Of a DNA stretch of 32,077 nucleotides, positions 22,881-30,286 are shown piece by piece. The stretch comes from an uncultured Lachnospiraceae bacterium (GTDB lineage: Bacteria; Bacillota; Clostridia; Lachnospirales; Lachnospiraceae), in NCBI GenBank assembly GCA_949740535.1, contig CATJHO010000183.1, positions 1-32,077 of the forward strand. Reading direction: 5' to 3'. The number at the start of each line of letters is the position of its first letter. Position 1 is the stretch's first letter. The notes below the pieces were generated by a model, which worked only from the letters and a program-made list of their open reading frames with translations, did no database searches and had not been told where the DNA came from. A program made the translations under genes and the position numbers.

Positions 22881-24839
22881 TTAAAATTCAAACACTGCAA
22901 CTCCATAAGGAGGCAGATGATATCCAATGGAATAAGGCAGTCCGTCACACTCGCTTTTCTCCGCTTTATACACCAGGGGTTTCTCCCGGCCGCTTCCGCC
23001 GAATTCCGCCGCGTCGCTGTCCAACACCAGCTTGTACTGCTTTCTTCTGGGCACGCCCATCCGGTAGTCCTCCCGCTCCATGGGAGTAAAATTGCACACA
23101 AAAAGAAGATTCTTCTTGCCATTTTTCCCAAAACGCATGAAAGAAAAAATACTGCGGCAGTTATCATTGGCATTGATCCACTGGAACCCTGCCGGAATCG
23201 TATCCTGCTCATAAAGACACGGCGTCTTCCGATAAAGGTGCAGCAGTGCCTTTACATAATTCTGAAGCTGCTGGTGCTTCTCCTCTCCCAGCAGATACCA
23301 ATCCAGCTCCCTTGCTTCGCTCCACTCCTGGAACTGAGCAAAATCCTGCCCCATAAAGAGCAGCTTCTTGCCTGGATGGCCCATCATAAAGGAGTATCCA
23401 ACCTTCAGATTGGCGAACTTATCGTCATACAGTCCCGGCATCTTGTTGATCATTGAGCATTTCAGATGCACCACCTCGTCATGAGACAGAACCAGAATAT
23501 AATTCTCGCTGTAAGCATAGGTCATGGCGAAGGTCATCATATTGTGGGCCCCGCTGCGGAAATAGGGATCCAGCTTCATGTACTCCAGGAAGTCGTTCAT
23601 CCAGCCCATATTCCACTTGAAGGAAAATCCCAGTCCGTCATTCTCTGCCTTATCTGTCACCTTCGGCCAGGCAGTAGACTCTTCTGCAATCATCATCACG
23701 CCCGGATTGCGGCCCAGAAGACAGGAATTCAAATGCTTAAAGAACTCAATGGCTTCCAGATTCTTATTGCCGCCGTATTTATTGGCTGCCCACTGGCCGT
23801 CCTGCTTTCCGTAGTCCAGGTACAGCATAGAAGCAACCGCGTCCACCCGCAGTCCATCCACATGATACTCCTCTACCCAGAAGAGCGCATTGGCAATGAG
23901 GAAGTTTTTCACCTCGTTCATTTCATAATTAAAGATCTTTGTACCCCAGTCCGGATGCTCTCCCTTTCTGGGATCCGGATATTCATAGAGTGCCTGCCCG
24001 TCAAAATCTGCAAGTCCGTGGGCATCCCTTGGAAAGTGCGCCGGTACCCAGTCCAGAATAACGCCTATCTTATTCTTATGAAGGTAATTAATCAGGTACA
24101 TAAAATCCTGAGGCGTTCCATATCTGGAAGTGGGCGCATAGTACCCGGTCACCTGATATCCCCAGGAGCCGTCAAAGGGGTGCTCTGCAATGCCCATCAG
24201 CTCCACATGCGTATATCCCATTTCCTTCACATATTCTGTCAGACTGTGGGCCAGTTCCCTGTAACTGTAAAAACCATCCTCGTCCGGTCCATGGGGATGC
24301 TTCTTCCAGGATCCCGGATGCACTTCATAGATAGACATGGGCATTTCTTTTGTATTCTTCTGTTTTCTCTTCTCAAGCCAGGCGCTGTCGCTCCAGCGGA
24401 AGCCGCTGATGTCCGCTACTCTTGAAGCAGTTCCCGGACGCTGTTCTGCTTGCAGGGCATAGGGATCCGCCTTGTAAAGCAGTCTGTGGTCCTCTGTCTC
24501 AATCAGATATTTATAGAGAGAGCCTGTCTCCACACCCGGAACAAACAGCTCATAAATCCCAAGCGGCTCCAGGCGCTTCATTTCATGGCTCTCCAGGTTC
24601 CAGCTGTTAAACTCCCCGATTACATGCACCTTCCATGCATGAGGGGCCCAGACAGCAAAATATACGCCTTTTTTTCCCTTATCCTTGGCCGGGTGGGCGC
24701 CCAGCTTCCGGAAAATATCATAGTGGTTTCCCTGTCCGAACAGATACTGATCCATATCTGTCACAAAGCAGGAAGGAATCTCCGGCCGTTTTTTCTCTTT
24801 TGGTTGTACCTTTTTTTTCTGTTTCTTCGTCTCTCCCAT
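22881..24839 (-). CDS. glgB: 1,4-alpha-glucan branching enzyme
   Basis: A 652-residue glycogen branching enzyme that cuts alpha-1,4 chains and reattaches them by alpha-1,6 bonds. After a lysine-rich tail (1-20) come the CBM48 domain (about 35-130, with FAVWAPHAWKVHVIGEFNSWN), the GH13 barrel and a C-terminal beta domain. Catalytic residues are D333 (GLRVDAV), E386 (MMIAEEST) and D454 (LSHDEV); WGYQVTGYYAPTSRYGTP is a family signature. The length is normal for the short form. AGGAG is nine bases before the ATG, six bases after the stop of the GH13 gene, so the two are coupled. The rest of the glycogen genes (glgA, C, P) are not here. Confidence 0.96.
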   Translation of the reverse strand: MGETKKQKKKVQPKEKKRPEIPSCFVTDMDQYLFGQGNHYDIFRKLGAHPAKDKGKKGVYFAVWAPHAWKVHVIGEFNSWNLESHEMKRLEPLGIYELFVPGVETGSLYKYLIETEDHRLLYKADPYALQAEQRPGTASRVADISGFRWSDSAWLEKRKQKNTKEMPMSIYEVHPGSWKKHPHGPDEDGFYSYRELAHSLTEYVKEMGYTHVELMGIAEHPFDGSWGYQVTGYYAPTSRYGTPQDFMYLINYLHKNKIGVILDWVPAHFPRDAHGLADFDGQALYEYPDPRKGEHPDWGTKIFNYEMNEVKNFLIANALFWVEEYHVDGLRVDAVASMLYLDYGKQDGQWAANKYGGNKNLEAIEFFKHLNSCLLGRNPGVMMIAEESTAWPKVTDKAENDGLGFSFKWNMGWMNDFLEYMKLDPYFRSGAHNMMTFAMTYAYSENYILVLSHDEVVHLKCSMINKMPGLYDDKFANLKVGYSFMMGHPGKKLLFMGQDFAQFQEWSEARELDWYLLGEEKHQQLQNYVKALLHLYRKTPCLYEQDTIPAGFQWINANDNCRSIFSFMRFGKNGKKNLLFVCNFTPMEREDYRMGVPRRKQYKLVLDSDAAEFGGSGREKPLVYKAEKSECDGLPYSIGYHLPPYGVAVFEF

Positions 24840-24845
24840 AAAAAC

Positions 24846-26204
24846 TCACTCCTGCATTATTTTAAATACCGCACTTCCTGCTGCGGGTATTTCCCATAAA
24901 ATTCTTCCGTTTTCTATCGGAAGGGTTCTGCCTGTCAAAACCTCTGCTGCACGTTTCCCATCCACCGGACAGGGAATCTCCATCCGGGCTGGTCCTTCAT
25001 CATTATTCACTGCCGCTATCACAGCCTTTCCATCTAATATCCTCGCAAAGGCATACTGCCGGTTGGTCAGGCGCAGTTCCCGGTATACGCCGTCCACCAG
25101 CGCCGGTTCTTCCTTGCGGATCTCTGCCAGCTTTTTCAGAAGTTCCTGAAGATCCGGGCAGGGCGGATTCTCACTCATCTCTTCCAGATTCAGGCAGGGC
25201 CGCAGGAAATCGTCATTAGCCCCCTCTTTCTTTCCCTCCACGCCCCATTCACCGCCGTAATAGACAGATGGTATTCCCGGCAGCGTGTAGAGAAGCGTGT
25301 ATACCGGTTTCAAGTGCTCCTTGTTGTTCAGCTTATTTACCAGCCGATCCACATCATGGTTCTCCACAAAGGAGTACAATCTGCGGCCCCTATAGATTCC
25401 GCCATTCTCATCAAACTGTCTGCGGATGGTGTGGGCAATTTCGAAATAATTATGATCGTTGTGGCCGGAATAAAGTCCTTTGTGCAATTCATAATTGGTA
25501 ACCGAATGCAGCATATCCTCCCCTGTCCACCGGGCATAATCTCCGTGAATCACTTCTCCCATCAGCCAGAAGTCTTTCTTTTTCTCTGCTGTCACCCGGC
25601 GCAGCTCCCGCATAAAGTTAAACTCCAGGCAGTCCGCGCAGTCCAGCCGGATGCCGTCAATATCAAAGGTATCGATCCAGAACCGCACCACATCAAACAG
25701 ATACTGCCGCACTCCTTCGTCATACAGGTTTAGATTTGCAAGCTCAAAGCAGTTCCGCCATGCCTTATAATAAAACCCGTCATTGTAATGGGTATTTCCC
25801 TCAAAGCTTACATCCTGATACCACCAGCGGTAAGCAGACCGCTCCCGCTTTTCCTTCAGGTCCAAAAAGGCATAAAACTCCCTTCCCGTATGATTGAACA
25901 CACCGTCCACCACCACGCGTATTCCCTTCGCATGACAGAGATCTACAAAATGCCGGAAGTCCTCATTATCTCCTAATCTTCGATCCACCACCTTGTAATC
26001 TCTGGTATCATAACCGTGGCTGGTGGACTCAAATAAGGGGCCAATATAAACAGCAGTAATCCCACACGCTTTCATATGATCAATCCAAGGATCCAGCTCC
26101 CGAAGGCGGTGGACTACTTCTTCCTCTGTGTTATACTTAGGCGCCCCCGTAAGCCCCAGGGGGTATATATGATAAAAAACTGCTTCCTCGTACCATTTTG
26201 ACAC
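24846..26204 (-). CDS. GH13 alpha-amylase/alpha-glucosidase family enzyme, probably cytosolic maltodextrin hydrolase
   Basis: A 452-residue GH13 protein without signal peptide. Conserved regions are DGVFNHTG, DGIRLDCADC (nucleophile Asp, D188 in this numbering), LMGEVIHGDY (acid/base Glu, E217) and VENHDVDRL. The chosen GTG start has a perfect AGGAGG eight bases upstream; an ATG 11 codons earlier (26237) has none. It probably breaks maltodextrins or pullulan-like oligosaccharides inside the cell, next to glgB in the same operon, for glycogen or starch turnover. No CBM34 N-domain of neopullulanases is present, which makes it a short form. Precise specificity is open. Confidence 0.9.
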   Translation of the reverse strand: MSKWYEEAVFYHIYPLGLTGAPKYNTEEEVVHRLRELDPWIDHMKACGITAVYIGPLFESTSHGYDTRDYKVVDRRLGDNEDFRHFVDLCHAKGIRVVVDGVFNHTGREFYAFLDLKEKRERSAYRWWYQDVSFEGNTHYNDGFYYKAWRNCFELANLNLYDEGVRQYLFDVVRFWIDTFDIDGIRLDCADCLEFNFMRELRRVTAEKKKDFWLMGEVIHGDYARWTGEDMLHSVTNYELHKGLYSGHNDHNYFEIAHTIRRQFDENGGIYRGRRLYSFVENHDVDRLVNKLNNKEHLKPVYTLLYTLPGIPSVYYGGEWGVEGKKEGANDDFLRPCLNLEEMSENPPCPDLQELLKKLAEIRKEEPALVDGVYRELRLTNRQYAFARILDGKAVIAAVNNDEGPARMEIPCPVDGKRAAEVLTGRTLPIENGRILWEIPAAGSAVFKIMQE

Positions 26205-26329
26205 AATCTTATCCTCCTGACATACATGTTGTTCCATAAATAAAGCAAAAAATCAGGCCGACAACCTCCTAAAAAGCCTATCCCGCCCTGGAGTTACCTC
26301 CCGATTATTTTCCCTCTATTTTCTTTATT

Positions 26330-26358
26330 ATTTTATACTTTTCAGTATATTGTGTCAA
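26330..26358 (-). promoter_or_regulatory. Sigma-A promoter of the GH13-glgB operon
   Basis: On the minus strand TTGACA (26353-26358), a 17-bp spacer and TAAAAT (26330-26335) give a near-consensus promoter about 125 bp before the GTG start. The leader contains an unused AGGAGG (26266-26271) and a small GGAG-TTAC-CTCC hairpin (26290-26301). Confidence 0.85.
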
Positions 26359-26394
26359 GTTCCTGTTTCACTTATCCCCATTTTCTTGTGAAAA

Positions 26395-26408
26395 TACACA
26401 AATGTGTA
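26395..26408. promoter_or_regulatory. Operator-like palindrome between two divergent promoters
   Basis: TACACA-AA-TGTGTA is a perfect 6-bp dyad with a 2-base centre. It lies 23 bp before the -35 box of the sugar kinase and 37 bp before that of the GH13 operon, a place where one regulator could act on both. No regulator gene is adjacent, so the role is inferred. Confidence 0.4.
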
Positions 26409-26430
26409 ACTTGAAGCCTCTGACTTTCAT

Positions 26431-26459
26431 TTGACATTCCCCCTCCCGGCCCCTATAAT
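26431..26459 (+). promoter_or_regulatory. Consensus sigma-A promoter of the PfkB-type kinase
   Basis: TTGACA (26431-26436) and TATAAT (26454-26459) with exactly 17 bp between them match consensus at all twelve positions. The leader is about 36 nt and ends in a GGGAGG ribosome site (26486-26491). Confidence 0.92.
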
Positions 26460-26501
26460 TTAACTCAGAAAAAGTATTAAAAAACGGGAGGTTTTATCCT
26501 T

Positions 26502-27434
26502 ATGATCTTAACCCTTACTTTAAATCCCTGTATTGACAAAACCATTTACCTGGATCAGCTGGAGGTCGGTTCCTATAACCGGGTCAAAAGCACCCGGCAG
26601 GATTCTGCCGGAAAAGGTCTCAATGTGGGCATTGTCCTGAATAATCTGAAAGAATCCGTCCGTTGCATGGGCTTTAACTTTAAAAGCAACGGCTATCTAT
26701 TGGAACAGCTTCTGGATGCCCACAAGGTTCCATATAGCTTCCTAATGGCAGAAGGCAGTATCCGCACCAATATCAAGCTGTTCGATCAGTCCTGCCAGGT
26801 GATGACAGAAGTGAACGAGGCCGGTCCCTTTGTTTCACAGGAGACTGTAGATCAGCTTCTGGCTGATGTTGACGCTGCTCTTTGTACTGCCGACATTCTT
26901 GTTATGAGCGGAAGTATTCCTCCCGGCGTTCCTTCCAATATTTATCAGCGTTTGATCCGGATGGCTAACGAAAAGCAAGTGAAAACCGTGCTGGATGCTG
27001 CCGGAGAGCCTTTGATTCTGGGGCTTCAGGAAAAGCCCTTCCTTATTAAACCGAACACCCTGGAATTTGAACAGGCTTTCCGGGATGACATTGACCGGGG
27101 CATGGACACACTGGAAATCGCACGGCGGGTCATTGAGAACGGAACCTCTTATGTATGTCTTTCCATGGGTGAAAAGGGCGCCATGCTCATAGACCGGGAG
27201 CATGCTTACCAGGCACCTCCTCTGCCACTGGAGCCCAGAGGACTTACCGGCGCGGGAGATTCCATTGTAGCCGGTCTCTGTTATGCCATCCGTCAAAATC
27301 TTGGCAGTGAGGACATGCTTCGTTACGCTATGGCCGCCGCCGGCGGTTCCATCCGTCAGGAAGGGACTCTTCTGGCTTGTGAAAGTGATGTGCAGGAGCT
27401 TCTTCCTCTGGTAGAGATTCAGACCCTTAGCTGA
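26502..27434 (+). CDS. PfkB-family hexose kinase, 1-phosphofructokinase / tagatose-6-phosphate kinase type
   Basis: A 310-residue cytosolic kinase of the FruK/LacC branch of the ribokinase superfamily. It starts MILTLTLNPCIDKTIYLD; the substrate loop is DSAGKGLNVGIVLNNL, VMSGSIPPGVP is typical, and the ATP/anion-hole motif is LTGAGDSIVAGL with the catalytic Asp. Members phosphorylate fructose-1-phosphate or tagatose-6-phosphate to the bisphosphate. Here no EII-fructose or DeoR gene is adjacent and the gene is alone between a consensus promoter and a terminator, so the substrate is undecided. It is divergent from the glucan enzymes and may share control with them. Confidence 0.9.
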   Translation: MILTLTLNPCIDKTIYLDQLEVGSYNRVKSTRQDSAGKGLNVGIVLNNLKESVRCMGFNFKSNGYLLEQLLDAHKVPYSFLMAEGSIRTNIKLFDQSCQVMTEVNEAGPFVSQETVDQLLADVDAALCTADILVMSGSIPPGVPSNIYQRLIRMANEKQVKTVLDAAGEPLILGLQEKPFLIKPNTLEFEQAFRDDIDRGMDTLEIARRVIENGTSYVCLSMGEKGAMLIDREHAYQAPPLPLEPRGLTGAGDSIVAGLCYAIRQNLGSEDMLRYAMAAAGGSIRQEGTLLACESDVQELLPLVEIQTLS

Positions 27435-27461
27435 TAAAACATACATCGTTAAACTACATAC

Positions 27462-27516
27462 AGCCAAAAGAGGATGCCGCCAGACAAACCGGCTTCATCC
27501 CCTTTTGGCTTTTTTC
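27462..27516 (+). terminator. Intrinsic terminator after the sugar kinase
   Basis: A 15-bp stem with one mismatch (27462-27476 with 27496-27510), extended by CCG/CGG inside, is followed by TTTTTCGC. It separates the convergent kinase and the 833-residue gene. Confidence 0.9.
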
Positions 27517-27524
27517 GCTTCTCT

Positions 27525-30026
27525 TTACTCTTCAAAATCCTTTTCCAGCAGAATCAAATTGCCGAACTCATCCAGACGGCTCTTACGCCGCTTTCCAAAC
27601 AGCCCCTTTTTGCCGCCACGCTCCATGGCTTCGTCAATCATTTCCTTGACCTCAGCCACATTTACCAGATGATCGCTGGTCTGACGGTTTCCTATGCGGT
27701 TATACAAAGCCAATACTGCCATCTCATCCAGAACGCATTCCTGTTCTTTTGCATAGGATTCTCCAAACGCCACCAGTTCCTTATTGGTAAAGGTAGGGAT
27801 TTCTATAGTCCTGGCAAACTTGGCGCCCAGGCTCTCACAGCGGATAAAGAGATCCCGAATCTCTTCCTTCTCATCCTCCAGTATCACCAGAAGGCCTCCC
27901 GTCTTCCGGGTCATGGCATGAGACAGCTGAACGGCTGTCTGAGTCTTCAGCCTTCCGGCCCGCTCGATCAGCAATGCTCCTCCGCCCAGTTTTCCGATTA
28001 CCGCAGAAAGGTTCTTGCCATTCAGGCTGTCTGCCTCTACTTTCGCCAGTTTTCCCACTGTATTTCCACGCTGCTTTTGAAGCGCCTTCACAATATCTGC
28101 AGCCAGTGTTGTCTTCCCATTGCCTCCCTCACCAGTAATTACAAGATTGCCGACCAGAGAATCCTCCCGCCGTTCTCCCCGCATCCGGTCTTCCTCCAGC
28201 AGTTCCATAAGCTGCTGATTCATGCCCCGGACGGATGTAAAATAAGCAAAAAGCTTTTTCTGCTCCTCCAAAAGCTGTCCCGGCGGGATAGCTGCAATCT
28301 CTTCTTCCAATGCCTTCTCCAGCTGTTCCATCATGGGCGAGGGCGCATCGGATTCTAAAGCCTCTTCTTCTGCTTCCGGCTCCGGCACAATCTCCAGTTC
28401 CGGTTCCATCAGATCCCAGAGCTCCCGTTTCCCGGATGCATTGGGATGCTCAGCCTCTAAAATGTCAAGAATGTCGTCCAATTCTTCCAGTGGTTTTTCC
28501 GCCTGCTGGGCAAGACGCAGGATGGTTTCAATATCCTGTGTCTCCTCCAGACGCTTCTGGTCGTCTTTCTCCTCCGGCTCCGACAGAATCTCCTCCGGCT
28601 CATCAAGCTCTTGCTCTTCCGCCTTCTGCGTCTCCTTCTCTTCCGCTGTCCTTTTAATAGGCTCTACATGTACACGGACCGGCAGTTTCCCTTCAATCTC
28701 ATCGATCAGCTGTTGAATCTCCGCTGGCAGTGTGGGAACTACCTGCGTATTTAATTCCGGGAGCCGGCCTGTTGCTCTGAGATATTCCCGCTCTTTGCGC
28801 TTGGCCTCATCCCGTTTTGCCGCTTCTGCAATGGCCGCCTCTGTTTCTTTCTTCTTCTCCTCCCAGCCATTCAGAATATCTTCTATGGTCAGCTGGCCCG
28901 TAATCTGCCGTTCCAGCACATTTTCTTCCATGTCAAAAGTCAGCTGGCCGGTCTCATCCTCCCCAAGAAATTTAGGCAGCCGGAATGTATCCTTTGGCAG
29001 CACCAATGGCGGCTCCAGCTCTTCATCCAGCTTCTTCCATTCCTCCGCCTGAGATTCCTGCCCAGCCTCCGGCTCTGGTTCCGGCTTTGGATATTCCTGA
29101 CTCCTGCTTTTATCCGCCTCCGGTTCTCCAAAACTGGTCAGCGTCTCTTCTTCCTCTTCATCCAGTGTATCTATATCAGAAAAGAACTCCTCCAAAGACA
29201 GCTCTTCCAATTCAGGCTCCGCCTTTTGGGTTTCCTCCGCCTGCTCTTCCTCACTATCCGTCCAGGGGGCAGGAACAGGCTCCCTGCTTATCTCCTGTTC
29301 CTGCTTGGCCGGCATAAAATCCTGAAGCCCCTCCGCCAGGGCAGCCTGGAGATTGCTTGTGTTAAACTCATCCATGTTGACCTGTTTAACCTGGATTTCA
29401 TCCGCTCTGGACTGATCCATCATCTGCCGGTACTTTTCTTCCTGAGAAGCCGTCAGGGGCTGTATCCGCATCTTCAGCTCCATGGCCTTCATCACATATT
29501 CGCCCTCGCTGAACCACAGAATCAGATCGTCACATTCCTCCACGCATTTGTCAGTCATTCCCTCTTTATAATACAGAGCCGCCAGCTCATAGGCCCACTG
29601 CTCCTGGTACTCCCGGCTTTTATACTCTTCCAGTATGGCAATCTGATCCTCAACCGCAGACCCCCTGCCACGGTAAATCTGATATTTCAACACATAACGG
29701 CTTAAATCATGGGGAGCAATTTTGATAAATTCCTTGTAAAGCTCAATCGCCTCGTCAAAATTCTGAAGCTTTACCGCTACTTCCACCATCCGATAAACAA
29801 TCATACGGCCGATAGGAGCACAGTCATATGCCATATTCAAGATCTCATTACAGTCCTCATAGCGCTCTAATTTATCATAAATCTCGCTGACATTCATCAG
29901 AAGACTCATATTGCGGACTCTGCTCCAGTCTATGGAATCAGCAATCTTCGCTGCCGCCTTGTATTCCTTCTTCTGCAGCAGCTTCTCCATCTGTTCTGTT
30001 TTTATCTGAAACTCATACTTGTCCAA
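27525..30026 (-). CDS. TPR-like protein with acidic linker and CbbX/SpoVK-like AAA domain (Walker B degenerate)
   Basis: An 833-residue cytosolic protein without signal or membrane segment. Residues about 1-215 are helical repeats of TPR type (YKAAAKIADSI, NFDEAIELYKEFIKI, ALYYKEGMTDKCVEEC). About 215-610 is a highly acidic Glu/Pro-rich linker with short basic islands. About 617-833 is an AAA-like domain: Walker A GEGGNGKTT (632-640), then GALLIERAG (683-691) where CbbX/SpoVK proteins have a Walker B of LFIDEA type, then LGAKFARTIEIPTFTNKELV. The Asp-Glu pair is replaced by Glu-Arg, so ATP binding without normal hydrolysis is likely. The start is TTG with GAGGTGG upstream; the first ATG is at codon 13 without a ribosome site. 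No function is known to me. Confidence 0.85.
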   Translation of the reverse strand: MDKYEFQIKTEQMEKLLQKKEYKAAAKIADSIDWSRVRNMSLLMNVSEIYDKLERYEDCNEILNMAYDCAPIGRMIVYRMVEVAVKLQNFDEAIELYKEFIKIAPHDLSRYVLKYQIYRGRGSAVEDQIAILEEYKSREYQEQWAYELAALYYKEGMTDKCVEECDDLILWFSEGEYVMKAMELKMRIQPLTASQEEKYRQMMDQSRADEIQVKQVNMDEFNTSNLQAALAEGLQDFMPAKQEQEISREPVPAPWTDSEEEQAEETQKAEPELEELSLEEFFSDIDTLDEEEEETLTSFGEPEADKSRSQEYPKPEPEPEAGQESQAEEWKKLDEELEPPLVLPKDTFRLPKFLGEDETGQLTFDMEENVLERQITGQLTIEDILNGWEEKKKETEAAIAEAAKRDEAKRKEREYLRATGRLPELNTQVVPTLPAEIQQLIDEIEGKLPVRVHVEPIKRTAEEKETQKAEEQELDEPEEILSEPEEKDDQKRLEETQDIETILRLAQQAEKPLEELDDILDILEAEHPNASGKRELWDLMEPELEIVPEPEAEEEALESDAPSPMMEQLEKALEEEIAAIPPGQLLEEQKKLFAYFTSVRGMNQQLMELLEEDRMRGERREDSLVGNLVITGEGGNGKTTLAADIVKALQKQRGNTVGKLAKVEADSLNGKNLSAVIGKLGGGALLIERAGRLKTQTAVQLSHAMTRKTGGLLVILEDEKEEIRDLFIRCESLGAKFARTIEIPTFTNKELVAFGESYAKEQECVLDEMAVLALYNRIGNRQTSDHLVNVAEVKEMIDEAMERGGKKGLFGKRRKSRLDEFGNLILLEKDFEE

Positions 30027-30112
30027 TATTCCACCTCAATCCAACTCCGCAGGTGTAACCATTTCCCACCTTCACAGGTGCTCAGAAATATTATATCTTT
30101 TCCCTTTTCCCT

Positions 30113-30191
30113 CAGTGAACAAGGGGACACTCGGTTTTGCACCCCAACCGCCAAAATACGGTACTTGGGGCGAGTGTCCCCTTATTCACTG
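30113..30191. repeat. Large imperfect palindrome, REP/RAYT-like or small mobile element remnant
   Basis: A 21-bp arm (30113-30133) matches 30171-30191 with one mismatch; its core is AAGGGGACACTCG / CGAGTGTCCCCTT. Inside are nested CCCCAA/TTGGGG (30142-30147, 30165-30170) and CCG/CGG pairs, so 79 nt can fold into one long stepped hairpin. No T-run follows on either strand, so it is not a normal terminator. Isolated GGGGAC-type palindromes of this size recall REP elements moved by RAYT transposases, but none is encoded here. Only one copy lies in the window. The rest of the 260-bp gap 30027-30286 holds promoters only. Confidence 0.7.
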
Positions 30192-30233
30192 AAGGCAGGG
30201 AAGGTTTTGTCAAAATATGTCGTAATCATTCTT

Positions 30234-30262
30234 AGTGTATCACAGGGCACATACCTTGTCAA
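30234..30262 (-). promoter_or_regulatory. Promoter upstream of the 833-residue gene
   Basis: On the minus strand TTGACA (30257-30262), 17 bp and TACACT (30234-30239) form a good sigma-A promoter. Its transcript would cross the 79-nt palindrome, giving a leader of about 200 nt. A second possibility lies closer to the gene: TATAAT at about 30092-30097 with a -35-like TTCACT 18 bp upstream inside the palindrome arm. Confidence 0.7.
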
Positions 30263-30286
30263 AATTTTTTCTATTAAGAATTCCTG

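Noticed and set aside
28310-29317. Ser/Pro-rich plus-strand open frames opposite the acidic linker of the TPR-AAA gene
   Set aside because: They are the reverse reading of Glu-rich codons (GAG/GAA give CTC/TTC and TCT/TCC), a composition artefact.
30113-30191. Palindrome as a terminator of feoB or of the 833-residue gene's leader
   Set aside because: No T-run follows on either strand, and it lies downstream of a promoter reading into the next gene.
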